64,000 bases of DNA from positions 124,001-188,000 of the forward strand of contig JBJZOS010000004.1 of the NCBI GenBank assembly GCA_046269235.1, read 5' to 3'. Positions 43,886 to 52,406 of this stretch are shown here, in pieces (the stretch's first letter is position 1; each line of letters starts with the position of its first letter). Below the pieces are notes generated by a model. That model was not told where the DNA came from, did not search any database, and worked only from the letters and a program-made list of their open reading frames with translations. The stretch is from Soonwooa sp032078105. GTDB lineage: Bacteria > Bacteroidota > Bacteroidia > Flavobacteriales > Weeksellaceae. The translations under genes were made by a program, and so were the position numbers.

Positions 43886-43893
43886 CAAATATA
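43886..43893 (-). promoter_or_regulatory. -7 box TATATTTG of tsf
   Basis: Perfect TAnnTTTG on the minus strand 64 nt upstream of the tsf ATG; no TTG at the expected distance. It suggests that tsf is now transcribed separately. Confidence 0.5.
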
Positions 43894-43946
43894 CTAAAAT
43901 ATCCACAAACTAAAAAGACAGAATCGACGTTAAATAATTGTAAATG

Positions 43947-43954
43947 TAATTTTG
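43947..43954 (+). promoter_or_regulatory. -7 box TAATTTTG of the DUF6759-like gene
   Basis: Perfect TAnnTTTG ending 6 nt before the ATG at 43961, implying a leaderless or nearly leaderless message. No clear TTG -33 element. Confidence 0.45.
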
Positions 43955-43960
43955 TGATCC

Positions 43961-44527
43961 ATGAAGAATATAGTTTTACTTGTTATGATTTCGGTTTCAG
44001 GAATGTATTATGCGCAGGTAAGTGTATTTACAGCGATGAAATCTAACGATCCTAATGTGGTACAATCTTTTATAACGGCGAATCCCAAGCATCCAAAAGT
44101 TCCGGAATTAAGAACGAAACTTCAAGGTATGCGTTATACCGTTGTAGGTAGTTCGGGCTCTGGTAATGACGCAGAAGCCAAGCCAAAAGTTTCGAAGTTG
44201 ACAGTTAATAAACTGGAAAAGAATATTAACAAGTCGAAAACATCAGAAAATGCCGAGAAAACTGCGGCTATTTTGACGAATTTATTTAATGATAATAGAT
44301 ATTCTAAAGAGGCCGTTTTACAAATCGTAAACAGATCGTCTTGTGAGTTAGTGGTGAAAGTTGCAGGGAAAAAGAAATATTACAACTTGAATGTACCGTC
44401 TAAAAATCAAAATTATATCCTTATCGAAAAAGGCAATTATAACTTAACAACGTCTATTTGCGGTGCGTCGTATACTTCTAATAAAAGTATTACTGCAAGT
44501 ACCATTATTACACTTGGTAATAAATAA
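43961..44527 (+). CDS. Exported hypothetical protein, DUF6759-like (paralog of the 31915-32535 gene)
   Basis: 188 residues with a cleavable signal peptide (MKNIVLLVMISVSGMYYAQ) instead of a lipobox. The C-terminal domain ILTNLFNDNRY, LQIVNRSSCELVVKV, YYNLNVPSKNQNYILIEKGNYNL and TSICGASYTSNKSI matches the lipoprotein at 31915-32535 block by block, including two Cys that could form a disulfide. Function unknown. Stands alone between tsf and accA, with a terminator after it. Confidence 0.75.
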   Translation: MKNIVLLVMISVSGMYYAQVSVFTAMKSNDPNVVQSFITANPKHPKVPELRTKLQGMRYTVVGSSGSGNDAEAKPKVSKLTVNKLEKNINKSKTSENAEKTAAILTNLFNDNRYSKEAVLQIVNRSSCELVVKVAGKKKYYNLNVPSKNQNYILIEKGNYNLTTSICGASYTSNKSITASTIITLGNK

Positions 44528-44554
44528 TTTTAATTAACTTCAAAACCAATAAAA

Positions 44555-44580
44555 AAACGCTTCAAATTTTTGAAACGTTT
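44555..44580. terminator. Bidirectional terminator, DUF6759-like gene / accA
   Basis: AAACGCTTCAAA / TTTGAAACGTTT with one mismatch, A-run before and T-run after. Confidence 0.8.
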
Positions 44581-44588
44581 TTGTTTTT

Positions 44589-45545
44589 TTATCCTTTGAA
44601 TTCTCCCATATCGATAAACTTCTCTTGACGATCTTTCATTAGTCGATCTCCTGATTGTTTTGATAAAGTTTTAATGTCTTTAAGAATGACTTCTTTAACA
44701 TTTTCAAAAGTTTGTTTTGGATCATAATGCGCTCCTCCAAGTGGTTCTGGGATAATAGCATCAATCAATTTTTCTTTCAACATGTCAGGCGCTGTCAACT
44801 TCATTGTAGCAGCTGCAGTTTCTTTATACTCCCAACTTCTCCAAAGAATTGCTGAGCAGTTTTCTGGCGAAATAACAGAATACCAAGTGTTTTCTAACAT
44901 ATATACGCGGTTGCCAACACCAATTCCTAATGCACCTCCCGAGGCACCTTCTCCAATTATAATGGTGATAATTGGCGTTTTCATCTGGCACATTTCCAAA
45001 ATGTTTCTTGCAATTGCTTCGCCTTGTCCACGCTCTTCAGCTTCTAGGCCAGGATAAGCGCCCGGTGTATCCACCAAGGTCACAATAGGAATGTTAAACT
45101 TCTCCGCCAACTTCATAAGGCGCAACGCTTTACGATAACCTTCAGGGTTTGACATTCCAAAACGACGATGTTGTCTTTCTTTGGTTGTTCTACCTTTTTG
45201 AGTCCCGATAATCATGACACTTTCACCATTTATTTTGATAAGTCCGCCAATCATTGCTGGATCATCACCAAAGTTGCGGTCGCCGTGTAACTCTACAAAG
45301 CTATCATCATCAGCAATCCCTTTAATATAGTCCAAAGTGTACGGTCTATCGGGGTGACGTGATAGTTGTACACGCTGCCAAGGTGTAAGGTTTCCGTATA
45401 TTTTTTTCTTGGTATCAAGAATTTTATCTTCGATCTTTTTACAAGATTCTTTAACATCTACACCGCTTTCTTCGCCTACTAGAGCACATTTGTCATACTG
45501 CTCCATAAGTTCTTTTACCGGTTGTTCAAAATCTAAATATTCCAT
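44589..45545 (-). CDS. accA: Acetyl-CoA carboxylase carboxyltransferase subunit alpha
   Basis: 318 residues. Moves carboxyl from carboxybiotin (AccB) to acetyl-CoA, giving malonyl-CoA for fatty acids. Signature stretches: RHPDRPYTLDYI, HGDRNFGDDPAMIGGL, NPEGYRKALRLMKLAEKF, LVDTPGAYPGLEAEERGQGEAIA and IGEGASGGALGIGVGNRV. A -7-like box (TATTTTTG, 45569-45576) lies upstream. accB and accC are 10 kb away on the same strand; accD is not in the window. Confidence 0.96.
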   Translation of the reverse strand: MEYLDFEQPVKELMEQYDKCALVGEESGVDVKESCKKIEDKILDTKKKIYGNLTPWQRVQLSRHPDRPYTLDYIKGIADDDSFVELHGDRNFGDDPAMIGGLIKINGESVMIIGTQKGRTTKERQHRRFGMSNPEGYRKALRLMKLAEKFNIPIVTLVDTPGAYPGLEAEERGQGEAIARNILEMCQMKTPIITIIIGEGASGGALGIGVGNRVYMLENTWYSVISPENCSAILWRSWEYKETAAATMKLTAPDMLKEKLIDAIIPEPLGGAHYDPKQTFENVKEVILKDIKTLSKQSGDRLMKDRQEKFIDMGEFKG

Positions 45546-45619
45546 TGTTTGTATAAGAATTCAATCTTCAAAAATAGCGTTTTTTTATAACATCTAAATT
45601 TTTTAAAAATCGAAACGTA

Positions 45620-47131
45620 TTATTTTATGTTAGAAATAGCATTTTTAAGTCTCAAAATACTTTCGTCTTTTCCCAGAATTGAAAGAATATCTGGCACATC
45701 TGGCCCTTTTAATTCTCCAACTAAAGATAACCGAAGCGGCATCATAACTTTGCCCATTCCGAGGCTTTTGGCTTCAGCAAAATCGTGGATAGCTTGCTTA
45801 AGCGCTTCTGGTTCAAAGTCTAAAGTCTGAAGTTGATCAGCGAATTCTTGCATCAGAGCTCCAGTTTCTTCGTTCCAAGCTTTTTTACTTGCTTTTTCGT
45901 CGTAAGAAGTTGGCGTTTCGAAGAAGAATTTGCTATCGTTATAGATGTCTTTAATAAAACTTGCTCTTTCCTTCATCAAAGAAACGATTCTTAACAAGGT
46001 TTCATCATTCAAATTCGAATTTTTAACTATATCTAATTCTTTAAACAAGTTTAAAACTTCTTCGTCTGATTTTTTAACTAAATATTCGTGGTTAAACCAA
46101 ACGGCTTTTTCGGGATTAAATCTTGCGCCAGCTTTGTGGACTTTATGAAGATCAAATTCAGAAACCATTTCATCCATTGTCAAGATTTCTCTATCGTTGG
46201 CAGGGCTCCAACCCAGCAAAGCCACCATATTAATAAAAGCATCTGGGAAGTAGCCAGATTCTTTGTAACCTTTCCAAACATCACCACTTTCAGGATCTTT
46301 GAAATCCATAGGAAATACTGGGAAACCAAATTTAGCGCCATCTCTTTTGCTTAATTTTCCTTTTCCTTCAGGTTTTAAAATCAATGATAAATGTGCAAAT
46401 TGTGGAGCTTCCCAACCCATTGCTTCATACAACAAGACGTGTAGTCCCATAGATGGTAGCCATTCTTCACCACGAATAACATGCGAAATTTTCATCTCGT
46501 GATCGTCGATAATGTTGGCAAAATGGTAAGTTGGCATCCCGTCGTTTTTCACCAAAACTTTATCATCCAATGTATCAGTATTTACACTGAAGTTACCACG
46601 GATGATGTCTTCCATATTCAGTTGACGACCCACAGGCATTTTGAATCTCACCACATAAGGAATACCATCTGCTTTCAGTTTTTCCACTTCTGCATTAGAA
46701 AGTGTTAAACTATTTTTCATGCGATTTCTCGTAAAATTGTTGTAAGCAAAAACATCACCTTTAGCTTCAAATTCAGAACGGATAGCATCCAACTCTTCTG
46801 GCGTGTCAAACGCGATGTAAGCGTAGTCTGTTTTTAAAATTTGCTCGGTATATTTATCGTAAATATCACGTCTTTCTGACTGGCGGTAAGGACCATATGG
46901 ACCACCATGGATAGGGCTTTCGTCGGGGATAAGACCGCACCATTCGAGAGATTTCATAATATAATCTTCAGCACCTTCCACATATCTCGCAGTGTCGGTA
47001 TCTTCAATTCTTAATACAAAATCGCCTCCATGATGTTTAGCGAAAAGATAATCATATAACGCAGTTCTCACACCACCCAAATGCAAAGCACCTGTAGGAC
47101 TTGGCGCAAAACGGACTCTTACTCTTTCCAT
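45620..47131 (-). CDS. gltX: Glutamyl-tRNA synthetase
   Basis: 503 residues. Class I synthetase: HIGH-type motif in APSPTGALHLGGVRTALYDYLFA and KMSKS-type motif KLSKRDG. The catalytic Rossmann region and the C-terminal helical anticodon-binding part are complete. GluRS or bacterial GluRS/GlnRS dual function depends on whether gatCAB is present elsewhere. Promoter box TAAATTTG lies 21 nt upstream. Confidence 0.96.
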   Translation of the reverse strand: MERVRVRFAPSPTGALHLGGVRTALYDYLFAKHHGGDFVLRIEDTDTARYVEGAEDYIMKSLEWCGLIPDESPIHGGPYGPYRQSERRDIYDKYTEQILKTDYAYIAFDTPEELDAIRSEFEAKGDVFAYNNFTRNRMKNSLTLSNAEVEKLKADGIPYVVRFKMPVGRQLNMEDIIRGNFSVNTDTLDDKVLVKNDGMPTYHFANIIDDHEMKISHVIRGEEWLPSMGLHVLLYEAMGWEAPQFAHLSLILKPEGKGKLSKRDGAKFGFPVFPMDFKDPESGDVWKGYKESGYFPDAFINMVALLGWSPANDREILTMDEMVSEFDLHKVHKAGARFNPEKAVWFNHEYLVKKSDEEVLNLFKELDIVKNSNLNDETLLRIVSLMKERASFIKDIYNDSKFFFETPTSYDEKASKKAWNEETGALMQEFADQLQTLDFEPEALKQAIHDFAEAKSLGMGKVMMPLRLSLVGELKGPDVPDILSILGKDESILRLKNAISNIK

Positions 47132-47151
47132 TGTTTGAAAAATTTAAAGTG

Positions 47152-47159
47152 CAAATTTA
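47152..47159 (-). promoter_or_regulatory. -7 box TAAATTTG of gltX
   Basis: Perfect TAnnTTTG on the minus strand; no clean -33 TTG. Confidence 0.45.
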
Positions 47160-47190
47160 CGAAAAATGAAGAGATTATGTTAATTTTAGC

Positions 47191-47198
47191 TAAGTTTG
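47191..47198 (+). promoter_or_regulatory. -7 box TAAGTTTG of the GT90 gene
   Basis: Perfect TAnnTTTG ending 4 nt before the ATG at 47203, the same spacing as in panD, so the message is probably leaderless and the second ATG is the likely start. Confidence 0.45.
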
Positions 47199-47202
47199 TA
47201 TG

Positions 47203-48141
47203 ATGACAAAAGTAGAAAAGCAAAATAAAATTTTATTCTATATAAAAGGCTACTCAAGGCAGTTTCTTCCAAAACAAAATCTCGAAAATAAAATTAATGC
47301 TCTTCGTATAACTTTGAGTAAAAGCGATTTGGATGTTGCCGAATATCGTGTGGACTACTATAATAAATTGTCTGAAAAACAAAAAGTTACACACTCGGGG
47401 ACTCGAATTAAAGATCTAAAACATCCTAAAACGCCCAAGTCGTACTATTTTGATACCTACGAATATGCACGCTATTTTGATGAAAATCTTTTGATAGATT
47501 ATGCCTTTGGTGATGTTAATACCATTTTGCCAATTCCAATGATTACGAAAAGTCGTCCGATTGCAGGATGTAATGAGAATAACATTCTTTTAAACCTCGA
47601 TAAAGCTAGGCATTTTGTGTCGATTGAAGATTCTAAAAGTTTTGATTCTAAGACCAATAAATTGATTGGTCGAGCAGCGGTTCATCAACAACATCGCATT
47701 GATTTTTTTAATGAATATTTTGAAAATCCACTTTGTGATCTTGGACAAGTTAACAAAAGTGGAGGCGACCAAAAATGGTTGAAACCTAAAATATCGATTG
47801 ACGAACATTTGAAGAATAAATTTGTTCTGAGTCTTGAAGGTAATGATGTCGCAACAAATCTTAAATGGATAATGTGCTCTAACTCCTTAGCTGTAACGCC
47901 AAAGTTAAAAATGGAAACTTGGTATATGGAAGGAACTTTGATCCCGAATGAGCATTACGTGCAAATTGCTGATAACTACTCGGACCTTGAGGAAAGGCTG
48001 CAATACTACATAGATCATCCTAATGAAGCTAAATTAATCATTGAAAATGCAAAAGAGTTTAGATCGAAATTTAGCAACAAAAACTTGGAAGATTTGATTG
48101 CGCTTTTGGTTTTGAAGAAGTATTTTGACCTAATTGGTTAA
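47203..48141 (+). CDS. Glycosyltransferase family 90 (CAP10-like, LPS-modifying)
   Basis: About 312 residues. The C-terminal half carries the GT90 donor region: KNKFVLSLEGNDVATNLKWIMCSNSLAVTPKLKMETWYMEGTLIPN, and HYVQIADNYSDLEERLQYY. Related enzymes (CAP10, LpsA) add xylose, glucose or other sugars to capsule or LPS core. Two ATG codons stand in tandem (47200, 47203); I prefer the second from the promoter spacing. It converges with the polysaccharide operon on the opposite strand and likely serves the same surface glycan. Confidence 0.85.
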   Translation: MTKVEKQNKILFYIKGYSRQFLPKQNLENKINALRITLSKSDLDVAEYRVDYYNKLSEKQKVTHSGTRIKDLKHPKTPKSYYFDTYEYARYFDENLLIDYAFGDVNTILPIPMITKSRPIAGCNENNILLNLDKARHFVSIEDSKSFDSKTNKLIGRAAVHQQHRIDFFNEYFENPLCDLGQVNKSGGDQKWLKPKISIDEHLKNKFVLSLEGNDVATNLKWIMCSNSLAVTPKLKMETWYMEGTLIPNEHYVQIADNYSDLEERLQYYIDHPNEAKLIIENAKEFRSKFSNKNLEDLIALLVLKKYFDLIG

Positions 48142-48189
48142 TATTGATGTCAAAGCGTTTTTATTCTGCAAGGCGCTAAACACAGAAAC

Positions 48190-48294
48190 ATGAACCATAC
48201 CGAAAAACCTGCTGTATTCATCGAAGTACAAACAGGAACTTATTTCGGCGAGGATGATATTTTAAAAGTGGACGAAGAGGCTGGTAGAAAGTAA
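48190..48294 (+). CDS. Small ORF of unknown status
   Basis: 34 codons, MNHTEKPAVFIEVQTGTYFG and onward to TAA. It lies between the convergent GT90 and GT2 genes without overlap. The composition looks protein-like (acidic, no low complexity), but there is no promoter or family that I recognise. It could be a small protein or the end of a lost gene. Confidence 0.3.
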   Translation: MNHTEKPAVFIEVQTGTYFGEDDILKVDEEAGRK

Positions 48295-48298
48295 TTGC

Positions 48299-49207
48299 TT
48301 ACGAGAATAATTGTTTGAAAAACAAAATCGGTTGTCTGTATTTCACTTTATTTTTTTCTCTTTTCCATTCTTTACTGAGGGATTTTTTCTCTGCTTCATC
48401 CAAAGTTTCGGATAGTTTTTTTTGAAAGTGGTGCTTTAGAAGATTGATCTTGTATTTTTTAGCAAGACTTGTATGTGCCAAAATATAATCGCGGTATTTG
48501 TCCGTAATTTTTTTATAGGAAGACTCCATTAAAGTCCAATTGGAAGAAAGACTGTTATTGAGAATTCTATAATAAAATAATTTTTGATCGATAAAGCCTA
48601 TTTTGTAACCTAAAGAAGTCAATCTGAGATTCATGTCCCAATCTTCTGCATGTATTTGCTCATCAAAAGGATGGTCTTTAAGCAGTTTGGTTTTAATGAA
48701 AACACCAACATTAAAGGGCAAATTTTGAGTCACATTTTCATGAAAGAAATGAGGAATAGAACGGATAATTTTAGCTTTTTGTTTCTCAGAATAGGCATCC
48801 ACAATTTTCTGTTCATTTTCCAAAAAACGATAACCGTCCGAAATAGCAAAATCAACCTCTGGATGAGTTAAAAAATATGAAATCTTTTCCTCAACGCTAT
48901 TTTCTGAAAGCCAATCATCACCTGATAAAATACATACATATTCTCCCGAAACATTCTCCAAAAGGATATTTAAGTTTTTAGCAACTCCAAATCTTTCCTT
49001 ATTTTCAATTAAAATATGAGCAATAGAGCTTTCTTCAAAGGTTTTCTTGGCGATTGAAAAAGTAGCGTCATCCGATTTATTATCCAAAAAAACAATCTCA
49101 ATATTGGGATAGGTTTGAGAAATGGCTGAAAGGCAAGATTGTTCTATGAATTTTTCATGATTCATCGTAATGATAACAATACTCACCAAAGGTTTTGGAG
49201 TGTCCAT
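48299..49207 (-). CDS. Glycosyltransferase family 2 protein
   Basis: 302 residues. GT-A fold: VSIVIITMNHEKFIEQSCLSAISQTYPNIEIVFLDNKSDD at the N-terminus, the metal-binding DxD-type motif in LSGDDWLSENS, then the acceptor part with HAEDWDMNLRLTSLGYKIGF. A rhamnosyl- or similar transferase of surface polysaccharide; sugar unknown. Last gene of a tight operon: its ATG follows the stop of the aminotransferase gene with no gap. Confidence 0.9.
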   Translation of the reverse strand: MDTPKPLVSIVIITMNHEKFIEQSCLSAISQTYPNIEIVFLDNKSDDATFSIAKKTFEESSIAHILIENKERFGVAKNLNILLENVSGEYVCILSGDDWLSENSVEEKISYFLTHPEVDFAISDGYRFLENEQKIVDAYSEKQKAKIIRSIPHFFHENVTQNLPFNVGVFIKTKLLKDHPFDEQIHAEDWDMNLRLTSLGYKIGFIDQKLFYYRILNNSLSSNWTLMESSYKKITDKYRDYILAHTSLAKKYKINLLKHHFQKKLSETLDEAEKKSLSKEWKREKNKVKYRQPILFFKQLFS

Positions 49208-50311
49208 TTAAAATTGATTTAAGGTTTCAATAACATGGTCTACTTCTTCTGGAGTCATGACTTGGCTGATTGGTAAACTTAAAACTTCCTGACTTAGTTG
49301 TTCAGTAATTGGAAAACTCAAATGATTTAACTCTTTATAACACTCTTGTTGATGCGGAGGAATTGGGTAATGGATAATCGAATGTACGCCATTGTCTGAT
49401 AAAAATTTTTGAAGTTCAGTTCTTTTTGCTGTTCTTATAACAAACAAGTGATAAACATGTCTAAGGTCATTTTCAGGAAGCGATGGAAGAATAATTTTGT
49501 CATTCTTTATCTCCGTAATATAGCGTTTTGCAATTGTTCTTCGTTTCTCATTCTCTTTATCCAAATAAGAAAGTTTTACGTCTAGAATCGCAGCCTGCAA
49601 TTCATCCAATCTTGAATTAAGCCCTTTATAAGCGTTTTCGTATTTTTTATTAGAACCATAATTTGCCAAAGCTCTTATTGTCGCTGCCAAAACATCATCA
49701 TTAGTCGTTACGGCGCCGCCATCACCTAAAGCACCAAGATTTTTACCTGGATAAAAACTGAAACCAGCGGCATCACCTAGATTTCCCGTTTTAACACCGT
49801 TAAATTCTGCTCCAATGGCTTGTGCATTATCTTCAATAATTTTTAATCCATGCTTTAACGCGATTTCTTTCAGTTTTTCATGGTAAGCGGTTTGTCCATA
49901 CAAATGGACTGTCATAACTGCTTTTGTTTTTTCTGAAATAGCAGCTTCAATTTTATCAATATCTAAATTAAAATCAGCTAAACTCGGTTCTACAAGTATA
50001 GGTGTCAGATTATTATCAGTAATGGCCAAGACAGAGGCAATGTAAGTGTTGGCAGGAACAATAATTTCGTCACCATCGCTAAAAACACCCAGTTCTTTAT
50101 AGGCTTTAATAATCAATCTTAAAGCATCTAGTCCATTGGCAACACCGATTGAATGTTTTACGCCAATATATTTTGATAAATTTTCTTCAAATGTCTTAGT
50201 TCTTTCACCAAGAAGATACCATCCACTACGGAAAACGTCAGTCAAATGCTTTTCAATTTCGTTTTGGTGATCTAGGTTTATTTTTTGAAGATCGAGGAAT
50301 TTAATTTCCAT
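49208..50311 (-). CDS. fdtB: DegT/DnrJ/EryC1 sugar aminotransferase, FdtB/QdtB-like
   Basis: 367 residues. PLP-dependent aminotransferase acting on a nucleotide keto-sugar. Schiff-base Lys190 in FSFYPGKNLGALGDGGAVTT; other family blocks are VANGLDALRLIIKAY, PANTYIASVLAI, EDNAQAIGAEFNG and NSRLDELQAAIL. The neighbouring 3,4-ketoisomerase (FdtA type) and hexapeptide acyltransferase (FdtC type) define the set that makes dTDP-Fuc3NAc or dTDP-Qui3NAc, so transfer of an amino group to C3 is inferred. Confidence 0.85.
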   Translation of the reverse strand: MEIKFLDLQKINLDHQNEIEKHLTDVFRSGWYLLGERTKTFEENLSKYIGVKHSIGVANGLDALRLIIKAYKELGVFSDGDEIIVPANTYIASVLAITDNNLTPILVEPSLADFNLDIDKIEAAISEKTKAVMTVHLYGQTAYHEKLKEIALKHGLKIIEDNAQAIGAEFNGVKTGNLGDAAGFSFYPGKNLGALGDGGAVTTNDDVLAATIRALANYGSNKKYENAYKGLNSRLDELQAAILDVKLSYLDKENEKRRTIAKRYITEIKNDKIILPSLPENDLRHVYHLFVIRTAKRTELQKFLSDNGVHSIIHYPIPPHQQECYKELNHLSFPITEQLSQEVLSLPISQVMTPEEVDHVIETLNQF

Positions 50312-50332
50312 AATTTTTTTCTTTAGTGATAG

Positions 50333-50782
50333 TTATTTTTTTTTGGCAGGATTTCCAAACCAAGTTTCGCCAGCTGGAACATCTTTAGTAACCACGCTTC
50401 CTGCTCCAATAACGGCATTTTCTCCAATGGTAAGACCTGGGAGAATGGTAGCATTGGCTCCAATAGAAGCGCCCTTTCTTACCAAGGTTTTTTCTAAATT
50501 AAAATCTTTATTTTTTGACTTTGGGTTTTTATCATTGGTAAAAGTAACGTTGGGACCAATAAATACATTATCTTCAACTGTAATCCCATCCCAGATTTGT
50601 ACCCCTGGTTTTATCGTCACGTTATTGCCAATTACCACATCATTTTCAATAAAAACATTAAAATTAATATTGCAATTTTCTCCAATTTTTGCATTTTTTA
50701 GAATCACACAAAACTGCCAAACCATAGTACCATCACCAATATGTTGTGACTGAACATCAGAAAGTGGGTGAATTTTTATCAT
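50333..50782 (-). CDS. fdtC: Hexapeptide-repeat N-acetyltransferase, FdtC/QdtC-like
   Basis: 149 residues of left-handed beta-helix: IGDGTMVWQFCVILKNAKIG, IGNNVTIKPGVQIWDGITVEDNVFIGPNVTFTNDKNP and the ending ENAVIGAGSVVTKDVPAGETWFGNPAKK. The motif FTNDKNPKSK is typical of the dTDP-3-amino-sugar and WlbB-type N-acetyltransferases. Acetylates the 3-amino group in the proposed pathway. Its start overlaps the end of the GT61 gene by 26 bp, indicating translational coupling. Confidence 0.85.
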   Translation of the reverse strand: MIKIHPLSDVQSQHIGDGTMVWQFCVILKNAKIGENCNINFNVFIENDVVIGNNVTIKPGVQIWDGITVEDNVFIGPNVTFTNDKNPKSKNKDFNLEKTLVRKGASIGANATILPGLTIGENAVIGAGSVVTKDVPAGETWFGNPAKKK

Positions 50783-51989
50783 AGTTTAATAAATTAATTA
50801 GTTGTTCTTCAAAAATTTGAGTATCAATTATATAATCTTCATGGAAAAAATCGGTATTGCTCTTATTTCGAATATAATAAAGATCAAAATTAACAATCTC
50901 TGCTAATGTTGAAAATACAGAAAAATCTCCCCAAACCGTTCCTAACCAAGTAAGGCCTTTAGATTTTGGTTTTGCAAACAGCAAATTAGTCCATGCTGCG
51001 CCACTTGCACCTACAATAAAATCTGCATTTTTCATGATAAAAATCTGCTCATAGATATTTAGATCTTCAAAATAAACTGCAACAAAACCGTATTTTTCTG
51101 CTATTTCCAAAAGCTCCTTCTCATTGTACTTTCTTAAATCAGATTTTCTCGCCATAAAGACTTTTGAAATTGCAAAAATATTGACTTGTTCTTGATTAAA
51201 CATGTTATCAGCTTCTTTTTGCAAATACGAAATTGTCTCGGGGCATAATTTTGTGTATGAAGCCTCGTAATTGGTGGACTCTACTACATTAGGAACGGTT
51301 GAATTAGGGCTGGAGATATACCAAATTTTATTATACTGATGATAAAAATTATGATCGATGTATTCAACTTGATAATCTCTAAAAAAGTATTCTGCTAAAG
51401 CTCTAAGATTTGTATTATTTTGTATCGAACAATCTAAGATTATTTTTATATTCTTGTGGTTTGGAATATGATGAAGGTAGGCCGTTTTTGACAAAATCTC
51501 TATTACAAAATGGTAGTAATTAAAAGAAAAAGTACCACCGAAATAGATAATGTCATAGTGATGACGTACCACTTCAAAATTTCTAATTTTTGCTAAATTA
51601 TCAGAATGAAAAGCAATGTTCTTATGATCGTACTTGTAAATTGTTTTATGATCGTCATGGTGTTTTTCGAAGAAGATTTTATCTTTTTCCTTTGTTAAAA
51701 AAAAGGAAGAATCCCCCGGAACTAACACGTTTTTTAGTAGATAAAGTTCCACTGCAGGGCTAAAATGCTGAATCGACATCTTATCTTTTCCAAGTGTTTT
51801 AGGCAAATAAGATATAATCTTCTTAGGGTACCTTAGTATTTTTCGTAGTTGACAATAACCATCCACTATGTCATCTAATGGGATAAAATCTACGACTAAA
51901 TACTTTTGTCGAAAAAAAAACGATAAAATAGAATATTTCTTCCGTTTAGCTAGAAGTATTCTGTTAATTTTATTAATGTCATGTTCCAC
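50757..51989 (-). CDS. Glycosyltransferase 61 family protein (DUF563)
   Basis: 410 residues from GTG 51989; its first base is the last base of the fdtA stop (TAGTG), so translation is coupled. The GT61 core is in the second half: IIYFGGTFSFNYYHFVIEILSKTAYLHHI with the conserved HF, then KVFMARKSDLRKYNEKELLEIAEKYGF and IFIMKNADFIVGASGAAWTNLLFAKP. GT61 enzymes include xylosyl- and arabinosyltransferases; sugar unknown. It is placed between two biosynthetic genes of the amino sugar. Confidence 0.85.
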   Translation of the reverse strand: MEHDINKINRILLAKRKKYSILSFFFRQKYLVVDFIPLDDIVDGYCQLRKILRYPKKIISYLPKTLGKDKMSIQHFSPAVELYLLKNVLVPGDSSFFLTKEKDKIFFEKHHDDHKTIYKYDHKNIAFHSDNLAKIRNFEVVRHHYDIIYFGGTFSFNYYHFVIEILSKTAYLHHIPNHKNIKIILDCSIQNNTNLRALAEYFFRDYQVEYIDHNFYHQYNKIWYISSPNSTVPNVVESTNYEASYTKLCPETISYLQKEADNMFNQEQVNIFAISKVFMARKSDLRKYNEKELLEIAEKYGFVAVYFEDLNIYEQIFIMKNADFIVGASGAAWTNLLFAKPKSKGLTWLGTVWGDFSVFSTLAEIVNFDLYYIRNKSNTDFFHEDYIIDTQIFEEQLINLLNYDKNSPTF

Positions 51990-52396
51990 TATAACTTTGC
52001 TGCAAGAAAAATTTGATAATCTCTAATGTAGTCATTCTCATCATATTCGTTACTTGCAATACACATTTGTACTGCATTATGAGTGTACTTCATCGTACGC
52101 CAGCACATTTTTGGAATAAAAAGACCAACATTGGGTTTTTCTAAAATAAATGTTTCTTTCTGTCCGTCTAACAATTCTGTAGTAACTTCAATTTTACCTG
52201 AAACTGCAATTAATATTTGATGTAAATCGAAATGAGAATGCCCTCCTCTTTCTACATCTTCAGGCGTAAAATATGTCCAATATATTCTTTTAGGAACAAA
52301 AGGCAGGTTCGCTTTTTCAGCTACTGAAATAAATCCTAATTCTGGCTTACCTATTTTAGGAAATTCTATTAAGTGAGGTATATTATTATTATCCAT
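51989..52396 (-). CDS. fdtA: dTDP-4-oxo-6-deoxyhexose 3,4-ketoisomerase, FdtA/WxcM-like cupin
   Basis: 135 residues, single cupin. Starts IPHLIEFPKIGKPELGFISVAE, and has the active-site GGHSHFDLHQILIAVSG with His53 and His55 at the positions used by FdtA-type isomerases, then FIPKMCWRTMKYT. These enzymes shift the keto group from C4 to C3 of dTDP-4-keto-6-deoxyglucose, giving the substrate for FdtB. Product stereochemistry (galacto or gluco) cannot be told. rmlA and rmlB are not in the window. Confidence 0.88.
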   Translation of the reverse strand: MDNNNIPHLIEFPKIGKPELGFISVAEKANLPFVPKRIYWTYFTPEDVERGGHSHFDLHQILIAVSGKIEVTTELLDGQKETFILEKPNVGLFIPKMCWRTMKYTHNAVQMCIASNEYDENDYIRDYQIFLAAKL

Positions 52397-52406
52397 TTTT
52401 TATTTT

